Assembly: GCA_916700875.1 (NCBI GenBank)
Contig: CAKAKS010000067.1
Coordinates: forward strand, 6,452,909 to 6,516,908
Direction: 5' to 3'
From: Sebastes aleutianus
Lineage: Eukaryota; Chordata; Actinopteri; Perciformes; Sebastidae
Length of the DNA: 64,000 bases
Shown: piece by piece, positions 35,101 through 49,900 of the stretch
How the letters are laid out: each line of letters opens with the position of its first letter
How positions within the stretch are numbered: the stretch's first letter is position 1
Notes under the pieces: model-generated
The model's database searches: none
What the model was told of the DNA's origin: nothing
The model's input: only the letters and a program-made list of their open reading frames with translations
Position numbers and translations under genes: made by a program

Positions 35101-38100
35101 GTTGTATCATCCTGTCTAGAATACTTAATATAGCTGCTTGTGTCTGTGCTTTTGAACGGCACCAAATGAACGAGGCGTATGCATGGCTTTTATTTATTTG
35201 AATTACAAAGTGTCTTGTGTCTGTGCTCGTCTCCAGACCTGCCAAAAGCCCTCTCAAGGTGCAGAACGGTGTCCAGAAAGCTGATTCACCGATCAAGAAG
35301 GTTGCCAAACGCAGCCGTCAGATCCTGGACAGCGACGATGACGAGGCGCCGGTCATCAAAGAGCAAGTCGCTACCAAGGGACAAGGAGACAAAGAAGCTG
35401 CTGGTAAAACGGAAAAGGTAAAAGGCACTTTACACTCCCTAATTACACTCATTAATTGCAAATGAATCACGCATTTTTTATCTGTTCAAAATGTACCTTA
35501 AAGGGAGATTTGTCAAGTATTTAATACTCTTATCAACATGGGAGTGGACAAATGTGCTGCTCTATGCAAATGTATGTATATATTTATTACTGGAAATCAA
35601 TTAACAACACAAAACAATGACAAATATTGTCCAGAAACCCTCACAGGTACTGCATTTAGTATAAAAAATATGCTTAAATCATAACATGGCAAACTGCAGC
35701 CCAACAGGCAACAACAGCTGTCAGTGTGCTGACTTGACTATGACTTGCCCCAAACTGCATGTGATTATCATAAAGTGGGCATGTCTGTAAAGGGGAGACT
35801 CGTGGGTACCCATAGAACCCATTTACATTCACATATCTTGAGGTCAGAGGTCAAGAGACCCCTTTGAAAATGAAGATGACAGTTTTTTCTCACCAAATTT
35901 AGCATAAGTTTGCAGCGTTATTTAGCCTCCTTCGCGACAAGCTAGTATGACATGATTCTTGAGTTTTTCTAGTTTCGTATGATGCCATATGAGCCCACTA
36001 CAACCTCAGAAAGATTGATTGCGTTAAAGTGGCAGTAGGCAGAGTGTTTTTGGCATCATTGGGCAAAAAATCCATAATAACCTTTCAGCATATTGTAATC
36101 TAAGTGTTCTGAGAGAAAACTAGACTTCTGCTCCTCCTCTTGGCTCTGTTTTCAGACTTTAAAAAAATCTAGCCCATGATGGGAGACTTTGACCAATCAC
36201 AGGTCATTTCAGAGAGAAAGCGTTCCTATTGGCTGTGCTCCGGTCATGTAACCTGTAATTGGCGTTCAAGCCATCTCAACCTGATCTCAACATGGCTGCT
36301 GGGTCACAAACTTTCTAATTTTAACAGCTAAACAGTGCACTATAAGATGATTCTGAAAACATTTGAGGCGAGAAACAGGCATTAACGTAACTGCCTAGTT
36401 TGACCGTTGATTGACAGCCGGCTCTCATACACAGCAGACGGACAGCAGACCTCCGATCAGCTCTTACTGCTTGTTTTCCTCCGGTCTGTGAAATCTTGCA
36501 CATGCCGTTAGGAGCACCGGAGGACACAGAGGCACATGATTTTTTCAGGTTACCTGTTTCTTGTACTACTGTCACAATATAGCGCCCATCTATAGAGATA
36601 ACTTTTTTTGAATCTTATTTGCTCCAATCTCGCCTACTTCAGCTTTAATGCGTTAAAGAAATTAGTGGCGTTAAAACAAATTTGCGTTAACGTGTTACTA
36701 TCTCGTTAACTTTGACAGCCCTGCTTATGTAATAACTATAAAAGGTGAATTACCATTAGGCTTCCTTTGTCCTTGTAAACATGTGTAACCATCAAACGTT
36801 CTAATTCCACATCGACTGTCAGAGCTCCTGTAGGCGTATCATTGCCTGTTGTTTATTCAATGGTGGGAAAAAACACTGTTACACAAAGACAGTAATTGTA
36901 TGGTGAATCACCATGTTGAATGCATTTGTCAATAAGCCACATAATGAAAAGACCTGATTATCGGCTCTGGCTGTCGCTCAACCACCTGTTGTTTGATAAA
37001 CGCTTCTCTTTACTGCCCCGTTCGTTCTCTTTGTAATATGTCAGTAATTATTCATTATTTGTTCTTTAGAGAGGAGAGATTGTGATGGCTACATGGTGTT
37101 TGTCAGCATGACCCACCCCGCTTCACTTGCATATGGTTACAATTATTGAATATGTTTTGTGACAAGGTGCTAATACATGCACTCTTGTAGGGTTGGCCAC
37201 AGAGCACCTCCACCAGAGATAAATGTAGGGCAGCAACTAATGATTATTTTCATTAGTGATTCATCTTTTATTATTTTTTTTGTTATTAATTGTTGGCCTA
37301 TAAAATGTAAAACAACATTTTCCAGGTCGGTCTCAGTAACCAGGAATAGAGGAGAATTAGAGGGCCTAATCACAAGTTTCCAGATCCAAGCAGAGAGAAT
37401 GTAACTGACAGATGTAACGGATGAGAAATTCCAACATTAGAGTCTGGAGGAGGGAAATAGTCTCAAGCCCAAATTATAAGAGTATAAGCCTTTGATTATA
37501 CTTTCCGTGACTGTGAGTACGCTGGCGTCTGCGTGATGTAAATTTCATCATAAGAGGGTGTACGCATAGGCTCTGTACGGACGTCCACACACCGCCAGTT
37601 TGTAGTGACTGCGTAGCGATATACTGCGCCTTTTGTGGAGCATGGGACAAATCTTCAATCAATCAAAAGAGGTTCCATGGACTAGTTTGTGTCGGTTATG
37701 AGATCCTTGATATGAAAAAGTTTGGAAACTATTGCAGTATTTATTGGTTATTATTATGTGAAAATAAATACATTAAAGATCAGTATCACTGCAATTTTGA
37801 ATCATATTTTTGTTTATTTTTCCCCTAAACTAATTGTTTTTTAATTAGCTGTGCTAATTGATCTTTAATGTCCCCCCTGGTTGGGAATCACTGCTTTAAA
37901 GAACAACTTTACTGTGAGACCTACCAACTAGTTTCTGCTTGTGACCTTCATCGGGGTCATCCTCATGAGCTATGAGCAGGGTCATCCTCATCCGCTAGAC
38001 TTATGACCCCCTAAACACAAACTACATGTACATACCCCCCCTCCTCTGTCGCAGTGCTCAGGTAGTACCGCATTGTTATTAATGGTTTATAAGGGATTGT

Positions 38101-41100
38101 GGAGCTTTTAGTTCATGCAAGAACAACCCTACAACGATGATTAATTGGGACTATGGAGACATTTCATGTGCAGTCCTCAACGCTGACTTTTAGCGGTGGT
38201 TGCCAGCCTGCCTGCTATAGAGTTCCCTGCCGCCTCCTGTTATTTTTTTTCTTCTTCTTATAGCAGCCCTCTCTAAACGATGCGCTTCATTGAACAACAA
38301 ACTTGTTTCCTCACTGATGGAGGTGTGTGTCGTTCAGGGTTTGCAGTGTTGTTTTCCAACACTTGCTGAGATACTTTGCACTCATAGATTTTGTCGAGGT
38401 TTCTGCTTTTCTGTATTTTTTTTTTTAGGCCATCGTCTGGCTTTTTAAAGTCCATATAATCTTGTCGGTTATACTCTTGTTTTCCTCGGCAGAAAATGCC
38501 ACGTTGAGGTGATACACAGTCCACAGTGATCTGATGTTTTCACAGCTGGACAACTGTTATTGTCACTCTCCTGGGATTTCAATGTCAGCTGTAGATGGAA
38601 ATAGTCAAGATGTTAATGTAATTTAAAAAAAAGAAATCACCTCAAAACGCAGTAATTCCAGCCATTAAAGCCTTTGTTTATGCTGCCTCCTGTCACAATG
38701 ATAACCAATACCAACACTGCTTGTCTTTTTTTTTCCAGAAGGATGATGTCTTTAAGGCAGTTCCCACCCCCATGTCTCCTCCACCTGCCCCAGCCACCCC
38801 TGTGACCCCGGCCGCTCCAGCCACCCCTGTGACCCCCGCCACTCCAGCCACCCCGGCCTCTACGGCTTCACCTGGGACCCCCAGCACCCCAAACTCCACC
38901 TCCCCCTCTGAGATCATTAAACGCAAGACTGGTCAGTATCTGATCAGATTTGATCTATTGGTTCTTTATTTGTTCCTAGTAGGGATGTCACGATACCAGA
39001 AATTTAGCAGTCGATACCAATACCAGTGAAATTCCACGATTCTCGATATATCCAATTCGATACCACGGTAAAAAACAAACTCCTTTATAATCGTTTGCGT
39101 ACTGGTTTTTGTTAGGAAGTCAAACAGGTCATAATTCCCTCTCTATTATGTATTTTATATTGCTGTGAAAACATCTCTTTCAAACAACTGGAGTTATTCA
39201 AGTTTCTCAACCAAAAACTACATTTTACAAGATAACATTTGAGCACATCATGATAACGTTAGAATTTACTCAATACTCATACTGAATAGAGCCTGAACGC
39301 ATCATAATGTAAATCAATGGCACCTCCTGTTAACGTTAGCTGTTAGCTCCGTACAGGATTGTGCTGCTCACCAGCTGCTAATAGCTAACGTTAACTAGCT
39401 CTCATCCTGCCGATTTCAACACGGATTTGTGTCTCACAAATCACGCCGCTACTCTCGAGCCTCCCCGGTAGAGTATTGTCATGTTTTCAGAATTTTGGCA
39501 TCATCTTGGTCCCGAAGTATCTGTTCTCGTGACGTCCCTAGTTCCCTAGTCATACTCTAAATCTGTGGTGCTCAACTTTTTCCTCCAAAATTGCAGCATT
39601 TTCGAACTTTGACACCAGCTGAGGATTGATAGTTTTTGTGCCTCGAGCTATTTTACTTGATTACTTATTAGCAGGAGCCTAATGTCTCCAAATACTCATT
39701 ATTTCAAAATGAGGGAAAAACAATACATCTATCACAAAGTGAATGCATGAGAGGTTTGTTCACCAGAAACAGTGAAGCACCCTCTTGTTTCATTTATCTC
39801 TTGACTCTCTGGAAAGGGTCTCAACCTTTTTATACTGACAACCAGTAGACTCTATTGTGTTGCATTATTTGTCATTTATCTCATCTGCTGAACCACAAAT
39901 GCTCACTCTTCAAGCCTATATAATTATATTTTCTGCGTGTGTTTGCATTGTGATAATGTTATTATTGTCTTGCGATCATCATTTCTGCTGACTGGGCTTT
40001 AATGGAACCAGCGGAGCAAGTCGTGTTGTTATTGTAGCTGATTGTCGATCTTCATTTGGTTCCTTTGTGGTTTGCAGGCTTTGTTAACTTTCTTTTAAAA
40101 AAATAGCATGAACATATGTAGTGTTTATTGTGCAGTGCGTTTAAGAGTGGAAGAGTGCTGCTGCCGCTGTTTTCTCTGACAAACATGTTCATTATCTGTG
40201 AATTTTAAATACGCAGCATGTGTAACTATCTGCATTTAACATAAAATAGAATGGCCAAGTGATTTGAAGTGGCGCTTTGTACTCGCTGTACTTTTCATGT
40301 CACACCAGAAATGTAGAATTTAAGCTACTTAGTGCTACACAGATTTCTAGTATCGCAGCTTTGCTTTCATTCGGTAAGCACCTCCTTTTCTCACTTTGTT
40401 TCCTTCATCCTACTTTTGCGGGAGGAAAAGCGGCTCATTCTCTTTTCATCATCCCATTCTCTTTGTGTTTGTTGACTGCAGTGTTTGCTTTCAGCAGTGG
40501 TGCGTTGCCACAGTAAGAGCCCCGCCACCACCACCACCACCACCACTAGAGAAAACATCACATTAAAGTAACACTAATTTGTCCAGAAATTGCATTCTTA
40601 ATGTCCTGGGTTAATGCTTTCATTATTATATCTAGAAGTAAAACATCAGCAGTGCTACCTGTGCTAGAACCCTAACAAGGACCAAAACAGAGGCGGGTGT
40701 TGATCCAAAACTAAAATTACCCTCAAGCACCACTGCTGCATAAAATTACAGGGGAAATTACACTGGAACTCTAAGCTGCTGTGCTGCATAATATCTTTCA
40801 GGATGGAATTAGTGTTTTCATTAGCAAAGTACGTATCTGTGATTCTCTTTTTTTTTTTGTTGCCCTACATCTGCAGTAAGAGAGCAGACTCATCCTGTTT
40901 TCATCTCCACATCCTCGTTCTGTTTGATCATGCTGTGATTCCAGTTGGGATGCCTCTCACTTCCTTTTTTTTTTCTTCCTCTCCCTCTCCCTCCTCCTTT
41001 TTAATTTAATGCCTGTCCTGACGTGTGCAGCGAGGAAGATGTTCCCCAAGAGGAAGCTTGATGAGAGCAAGAGCGCCAGTGAGAGTCAGAAAGACGAGGC

Positions 41101-44100
41101 CGGGGCCGAGGAGGAGCAGGGTCAGCAAAACAAACGACCCCGTGTGGAGAGCAGCGCCAGCAGCAGCGCAGGTACGCCTTCACCTCTGCTATGAGTCTGA
41201 TAACCGAGCACAGCTCCTGCACAGGTCTGGAAAGGTCTCGGTGAGAATGGAGACTTTCTAGGATTGTCAGAGTTGGGAAGGTAAACAATAATAAAGAACG
41301 GCACATTTTGTATTTTTCTTATTTCCAAATTGAAATAAGAAAAACAAACAATAGGAGAGACAGAATCCATGAAAATAATGTCAAAGTTAACGCGATGATA
41401 ACGCAGGCTCAGTTGTAAAGCTAGAGTGATGATCCCATAGCATATGAAACTATAAAACCTCAGGAATCCATTGGTACCAACCATGTCATACTAGCTTGTC
41501 GGGGAGGAGGTTAAATAACGCTGCAAACTTGGGCTAAATTCTGGCAAGGAAAAACTGGCATGGCCATTTTCAAAGGGGTCCCTTGACCTCCGACCTCAAG
41601 ATATGTGAATGAAAATGGGTTCTATGGGTACCCACGAGTCCCCCCTTACAGACATGCCCACTTTATGATAATCACATGCAGTTTGGGGCAAGTCATAGTC
41701 AAGTCAGCACACTGACACACTGACAGCTGTTGTTGCCTGTTGGGCTGCAGTTTGCCATGTTATGATTTGAGCATATTTTTTATGCTAAATGCAGTACCTG
41801 TGAGGGTTTCTGGACAATATATGTCATTGATTTGTGTTGTTAGTTGATTTATATTTGTCCACTCCCATGTTAATGGTATTAGAGTATTGAATACTTAAAA
41901 TAAATCTCCCTTTAAGGAACATTTTGAACAGATAAAAGAATTTGCGATTAATTTGCGATTAATCACAATTAACTAAAGACAATTATGCAATTAATAACGA
42001 TTCAATATTTAAATTGATTGACAGCCCTAGTTTTACAATATCAGTGCAATTCTTGCCAGTACTAGCTACGCCATAAATGTCCCATCAACATAGTTCCTTC
42101 ATCACTGCAACACTGACACTTTGCTCACGCCATTCATATTCAGATATTTGCTGTGTGTACAAAACCTAAGGACATAATGTTGTGGGTCTCCCTCTGCATG
42201 GTGTTGTATAGTGGACAAGGACCACACTGTCTGTCAGCACTGTATTGCAGGTCACCGGCTTAACTTGCCTACAATTGTTGTAGATAAACAAAGCATTCAC
42301 AGGGTTACTCTCTGTAACCTCCCAGGAAAAAGTCCAGAATGAAAAGAAGAAAATAAAACAGCCGATAAAGATCCTGTTAAATACGGAACATGGGAGAAAA
42401 TGAGATTGAGTAAATATACTAACAAATACTTTGGGAAGCACAGAAGAATTTGGATATACAACACTGACTCTGTCAACATCTATCCTTCAAAATATAAGTC
42501 TCTGTTAAATCCACATATGATTTTACAGGAATTTATAATACCCTGTTCATAAAAAGATCCAGAACAAAGATCAAATTGTGGAAAATGTTTTTCATTAAAT
42601 AGTATCCTTGAACTTGTAAAAGTACCACTTGCATGCCGGATAAAGGGCAACGTGCACTGGTGTGATGTTTGACGCTCCTAAAAACACCCGTGCCCATTGT
42701 TTTCTGTGAAAGCCCACACTGGTGTCAACCTGACAGAAAAGCAATTTTTATCACATTCACTCCCCAGATCGGTTCATCCCAGCTACTGTACCTCGACTGC
42801 TTTGTTTGTCTGTATGACACATTTGGTGCATGCTCTGTGCATCGGTAGATTCTGAAATAGAGCTGAAACAATTAGTCAATTAATTGCTTAGTTAATCAAC
42901 ACAAAATTTAACGGCAACACATTTTATAAGCAATTAATTGTTTAAGTCAATTATCGAGCAAAAAGGGCAAATGTTCTTTGGTTCCAGCTTCCCAGATGTG
43001 AGGATTTTCTGCTTTTCTCTTTGTTGAATTCTAAATTAGCAGACGAAACAAGTAATTTGGGCTCTGGGGAATTGTGACAAGCATTTTTTCTTGATTGTCT
43101 GGATGAATAGGAAAAAAATCGCTATTTGCAGCCCTAACGTCTGATGTGTGTTATCCAGAAAATAATGGTGTGTCGGCCTAAGATACGTAGTGACGAGACC
43201 ATAAGCCTGCAGATACAGAGAGAGAGAACCTGAGCATAAACAGCCTAAGGTTAAAAAAAAACAACCGGTGAGATCTCCTCAGTCATTCATTATAATGATA
43301 GCTGCCAGGGTCTGAAAAAGCACCCGGCAAATGCTGGTAAATTGACGGTAGTGGCAGGTAAAATCGTCGATTTGAAAGGGAAAATACTAGAGAAGGGAAT
43401 CGATAATCGGTTCCCTTTTAGAACCGGTTCCTAGTTGTCTGATTCGTTGGAATCGCGTTTCTCCGATACTACCGATGCTTTCAGACAATTATGCGTTCAC
43501 AATGACGTCAACGGCATACGCATGCTGTCTCATGTTTCAGTTTGTTTGGAACCAAATGGCGGAGATAAAAATAAGCGTGATGGTAATACACATGAGGGGA
43601 CGCACCCTATTTTTTCTCAGATAATGCTACATTGTGAACAACAAATCGGTGTTGAACTCGGCAGGAGGAGAGTTAGTAACGTTAGCTGTTGGCAGCCAGT
43701 GGGCAGCACAGTCCTGCTTGGCTTAATAACGGCGCTACTAACGTTAACAGAGGTTGCATTGAGTGACATTATTATGATGCGTTCAACGTTATCATGATGT
43801 GCTCAAAAGTAATCTTGGAGAATCCAGTTGTTTTAAAAGAGATGTTTTCACAGCAATATAAAATAGATATTAGAGAGGGAATTATGACCTGCTTATCCTC
43901 CTAACACTAGCTCTAAGCAGCTTATGATACATAATTAATACTACTAATGCCAAGATTTCCTTTAATCAAAGCAAATATTTAAATGAAAATACAGTCATGT
44001 ATTCATAATCATTTGAATTGTGTGTTTTTATCCAAATAACCACTATAGATCTATAGATGAAAATAAAAAAGTACATTACTGTGTACAGTATCCTCCCAAC

Positions 44101-46922
44101 CCCCCGAAAAATAGGGCTCCCCGGAATTTGAACACTGGAATTGACCATGCATGTAATGTGTTTTTTTTGTGTAAAATATATTGAACAATGAATCAGATCT
44201 AAAAGGTTATTCCCTCATTTAGTGCATAGCTTTCAAAAGTGTCAGATAACATTTCTGAGTGGCAGTCAAAAAGAAATACTCGCCTGCCACAGTGGCAGGC
44301 AGTGAAAAAAGTTAATTTCTTGCTTCCATCCATCGATCAACACGCCACTACAAAGTGTCAAAACCCTCCGAAATTCAACTTTCTCCATCCACAACTCCAT
44401 GTCTTGAACAAAACTAAGCAAACTGTAGGAACCTCGCTCTGTGACAAGGTTTTACTTTCACTCCCTTTGCCAGTGTTTTTTTACCATCATTGAGAATCAA
44501 TGAAATTCACACCATCCACCAGAGCCGCTTTGCCTGATTTGTTAGTCTACGTTTTTTCATGTCTTATTCAGGGTGGAATTACAGAGTGTAATTGTGTGTG
44601 CAAAAAGCAGGCTTTAACATTTTTGTTCAGCAAAATTCTAGTTTTGCCACAGTCGGCTCCTCTTAACCCATTATTTTTAAGCAGCATATGTATATACAGA
44701 AGCACAGCAGACAGGAAAAATGGCCCCTCTCTCTTCAAATTGACTGGTGAAGTACCAAAAGTGACTGTTGGATTCACCAGTCCAGTCCAGCAGCTATTTT
44801 AACCTGTGGATGAGGAAATTAAAGTTTCATGTAGTCTGTCTCCTCACCCAGCCGGTATCATGACCCCAGCTCTGTCTGCTGAGACTCGGTGCTACAGGTT
44901 TGTCAATAGTAATTCTCCCTTAACCTGACTCTCGGGTGAAAGCGAAACCTCAAAGATATAACCCGCGGCATTTATTGAAGAAGGCTGTTATGTTGAAAAA
45001 CCATCTTCAAACATGGGCTCGCAATAAAACTGAGGGTTGCCCTCAGTAAACCTGCTGGCATTTATCTCTTTCAATGACTCCGCTTCCTTTCTGTCTCACC
45101 CTGCGTAGGGAACGCCGATGAACCCATGGAGCAGGGAGCAAAGGAAGAAAGAGTTGAGAAGGCGGTGGCCGAGGCTAACAGCCCAGATGAGGTGGAGGTG
45201 GAGAAGACGAAGAAGAAAGAGGAGGGAGAGGAGGCCGAGGAGGAGCGGGTGAAGAGCGAGAGCTCTGATGAGGAAGAAAAGAACGCTGAGGGGGCGGAAA
45301 AGAAAAATGAAGCAAAGGAGAAGACGGATGATGAGAAAGGGCCCGCCGATGCCAAGAAGAATAAGAAGAAGAAGGAGGAGGAGGTGGTTGAAAAGGACAC
45401 GGCAGAGGGAGAAGGGAGCCCAAAAAGTCAAACGGCGAGAAAGCAAAAAGACGCAAAAGAGCAGAAAGATAAGGAGCTGCCCAAGAAAGCCCCCATCAGC
45501 AGTTTCTTTGGTGAGGAGCAATTTGCATAGCTCTGTGCTTGCACAAAAAAAAAGTGTCCGTAAATGTGCTCTGCTTTTATCAGTTGGGGAAAGACAGCAA
45601 AATATTTCCCTGCCCCTGATGCTCCACCTTCACCTTCCCTGTTATTTATTTCTTTTTATTCAATAGCTCCGAGAAAAGCCACAGTGAAGACGGAGAAGCC
45701 AGAGAAGAATGAAGGGGAGAAAAAGACGAGTGCAGAGAGGAAGACTTCCGCGGAGGAGAGCAAAGACACAAAAGGGTAAGACAAAGTACAACAGGAAGTT
45801 ACAGACGGCTCAGGATAGGCCGGACGCCTCACCTGCTTGTTTGTATTCTCGTCCGTCTCACCTGTCCGACACACTGAACTCTTAACTTATCTACGTGTTG
45901 CACTATTCGGCTAAACTCAACCTCTGACCCCTTAATGTAACATGCATGCTTGTGGCAAAGGGAGATGATGGGACACTAATTTGACACTGTGGAGGTGAAG
46001 TAGGGCTGCTATTGAGTTATTTTTATTATTGATTACGTGATTATACTTTATTATCTTTTAGGGCTGCCCCCTCTTAGTGGATTTGTCGACTAATCGGTCA
46101 TTTTGGTCTTATTTGACTAAAATGTCTTTACTCGATTAGTCGCTTTTTTTTCATGCTGAATGACTTATTTCTAAGAAACTTATGTGCACATCTCTGGTAA
46201 ACACAAGATTGAAAGTGGTGCTTTACAGATCTGTTGATTAAATCAACTAATCGTGTCAGTGTTAGTAGACTAAGAGTTTCTTTGATCGAGGACAGCCCTA
46301 ATGATTGATTACTGCCAGGGAGGTTATGTTTTTGATCCATTTTGTTTGTCTGTACCTTTTTAAATTAATCTTGTACATTGTGTTAACTCACATGTTGCAT
46401 TTTTCTGCACAGCAATAACTTCCATGCTCTCACTAAACAATTTTGTCCATTCGTAATTCCAGTAAAATGTAATTTAAGCAAGATGGCTATACATACAAAA
46501 ATATTGACAAAATGAGTATGGCAGCATTAGATTGTGCAATTCTACTTAGTAAGGAAAGCAAGAAGGAAAAAAAGACTATGGAGCCACAGGTGGCTGTGTG
46601 AACTGCGAACTATAGTTTTATTTATATTACAGCATAATATTTAGCCACAACATGTGAAATTATACTCCAATAATATTAAAACTAATATTAGACTGCAAAC
46701 TTTTGGGGACAGAGCTTTCAGTGTGACAGCCCCCACCCTCTGGAACTCTCTCCCCATAGAGCTCCTCAACGCACCATCTCTGGACAGCTTCAAAAGACTT
46801 CTCAAAACCCACCTCTTCACCAAGTCCTATGTCCTCTAGCTACTGTTATGTTCCATTGTTGTGTTTATTTATGTCTTTGTTAAGTGTCCTTGGGTTTCTT
46901 GAAAGGCGCTATATAAATCCAA

Positions 46923-46957
<35 letters not shown>

Positions 46958-49900
46958 GGCTGCAACTAACGATTATCGCCTCAGTAGGCAGTAGGTATGG
47001 GTTATAATTTTTCGAATAGTCATTATTTATAAAAAAAAAAAAATCAAATAGTTTATGCGACTATTCGTCCCATCTTAAAAATATATATATTTCCCTTGTA
47101 TTAATTGTTGCAGGCGCTGCCTGGTAGTAACGTTACTACCGGTAAAACGTTTGTGGCACGTTCAGTTCGGCTCTTTTCTGTTAGCGTAGGGATGTGTGTG
47201 TGCCGCTTGCACAAAGCCCCGTGCTCCCTCCAAAGGAGGAAGGAGAGTTTGGTACCTGGAGGCGCACGGCAGGCGACCAAGTTGAGGCCGCCGCGCCGCA
47301 CTTAATTTAAAGTCCTGAATGGCTGGCCAGGCCCGTTGGCACCGGACCACCCCCCCTGGGAAGACCCCACGCACCGCCGCGAGCGCACCCCGACGTCGTG
47401 TTCGCGTGCAAGCGGCGCCGCGCTCCTAGTAGTTTCAGCAGGTAGATCAGCTGTTCCAGCACCTGAGCATATCGTCATTCAAACCCGACAGAAACAAAAT
47501 AAAACTCACCAAAACCATCTGGGTTTGTCTTTCCACCGGCCTCCTCCACTGTTCCAACAATATGGTTGAATAATCGAATAATAATCGAATAATACCCAGT
47601 GATTTTCAAATAGTATTTTTGCTTGTAATGCACATCCCTGGTAGGCAGTAGGGATGGGTTATGATTAGAGAGCGATCTCACTCAGCCGGAACCGTTAACA
47701 TCGGAGCTCATCGATACTACTGTCTTGAAAAAATTAGCCCCGGGCTCGTTTAGTACCGGGGTTTCGGTACCCATCCCTATGATTGTCTATCACTGTGTGT
47801 AGGAGAATTTTGTTGGTATGCGTTTTCTGCCAATCCTTTTCTGTATTCATCATTATTATTATGACTACACATTATCTGAGTCTTTGTTACATAAAGCAGT
47901 GCTTTTACTACATGTAAATAAACCAGCAGCAGAGGCAGTGTATTACAGTTTTTGTCACTTTGAGGTCAGCCACAAACTATTTTTAGCTCTAGAAGAGAAG
48001 AAATGCATTTTTCATCTGCCTATTTATTTTTTAAGAACTGCCTTGTGTGCGACAGGAGTGATAGGCATAGCATACAAAAGAAAGTTCACAGATATAGTAC
48101 ATCCTTGTAATGAATTAGGCTTAGACTTTTTTGTTCCACCTTGTGTGAGGAAAATAAACACATGCATGTACTGCAGTAAACTGTTCACTTTTAACCACAT
48201 TAATCAGTGTGTTTTTTTTTTTTGCAAGAATAAATGATTATATAATATTGCTGACGTGGGAAAACGCTCTTCTATTACATAGTTTATCTTGATAAATACT
48301 TGAGTAGTTTTCTTTCGAGATGAACTTTACTCTAGTTCTTCTTCCTCCAGTGTGAAGTAACCAGTGAAGCTTTCTCCCAAAACACTCATTACATTTCAAA
48401 GTATCTCATTGTTATGATAATAGTGTGCACGACTCTCTGTCTACAAAGAGATCTGAGCTGCTTCAGTGACTGTAACAGCTGTCACCATTATTCTGTCAGA
48501 CTCCTAATTTGCTCTGTTTCCTCGTTGTGTTCTTCCTCAGCGAGTCACCCTCAGGAGAAACGGACTACAATCCGTCCAGGCCCAACTACCATCCTGTGGA
48601 CCACGCCTGCTGGAAACAGGGCCAAAAGTAAGTCCAGCCCATTTTTACTCAGCCTACTCACCTCTCATGTCAGCGACCTTATGCAGAAAGGGGAACCCAA
48701 AGTCTTGACTGTTTTTCACCAGCCTATGGTTCAAAGTGGCTGTGATAGTTTTCAATCTCGTGGACGTTGATAAATTTTCGGGGAAAGTCGGAGTGTGTGA
48801 GGATGTTAAGAAGTTACCATATGTATTTTATTACTTATTTCCAGGGCTGCAAATAACGACCTCTAGTAGAAACGAGTCTGGTTTCCTTCTGTGCAACCTT
48901 GCAGAGTCAAACATTAAAAAAACTCGGGAAGAAATTAAATTTTCAGACCAGGGAAAGAACCTGGACTCGCTAATGGAAAGTCATGGAAAAATCATGGAAT
49001 TTTACATCAAGGCCGCGGTGCAAGTCCAAGCTGCTTAGACTCAGGTCAGCTACTGTGTACAGTGATGTGTTTTAACCCGCTGTGAGTACTAGATGTGTTA
49101 AGTTTACTGCTTCTGGACAGTTGAAGCCACATGTCAGTCACAGAAAAAGTCACAGGATTGACTTTTATATTATTTTCTGTAATTGAATAAACATTTTGTC
49201 TCTCAGATTTGAAAAACAAAACCCATCTTCTTCAGTATATTTTAAGTTGCAACAGATAAAGCTTTTGTTTCTACTCGCACAACGAGCACGCACAAATGCG
49301 CTTATGCTCAAAGCGATTACATTTTATGGTTTATTACAGTAAATATATTACATATTGGTCCTTCAAGCCACAGCCCCGGATCGGACCGGAATTCTGAATT
49401 TTCCCACGAGGAGTCGAACTTGACTCAGCAGCTGCTCCACCAAAACTCGGAGGAGCGGCTTTTCACTAAAATGAGAATAGCTGGTCCACCTTAAAGGTCG
49501 GTCCACCTTAGGTGAGCCTGGGCCGAAGTTGTTACTAACGTTGGGGCTAACCTCTTTCACTTTCATCAGCAGTTGGCAAGCAACACACAGGAACTTGGCT
49601 CAGGTCTTGAGGAGTTGTAGCATTTATTCACAGACAAATAAACTGTACACACACTGCACTGCTACGTGTGTGTTCGCTTAAAGGGAACCAATCTAAACGC
49701 CAATAGTGTCTTTGTTCTATAGCCATTACATTGTGCAATTAACATTTACTTCATCCTGATATGTTAAAGCTATTGCTATTGCATTTAAATCTCCTGGTTC
49801 ATCTGAGCAAAGATCTACAGAAAATGTCTTTTTTGGAGGCTTTTGTTATAAAATCCCTTTCCCCCCCTGATATGGAGCGTAATAGATTTTTTTTCTGCAT

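Noticed and set aside
45096..45521. Long minus-strand frames rich in Leu, Phe and Ser opposite lig1 exon 6
   Set aside because: They are the complement of the Lys/Glu-rich coding exon; low-complexity codons on the + strand force open antisense frames.
48414..48770. 118-codon + frame across lig1 exon 8
   Set aside because: It is in the wrong phase: the ligase sequence YNPSRPNYHP lies in another frame bounded by proper splice sites.
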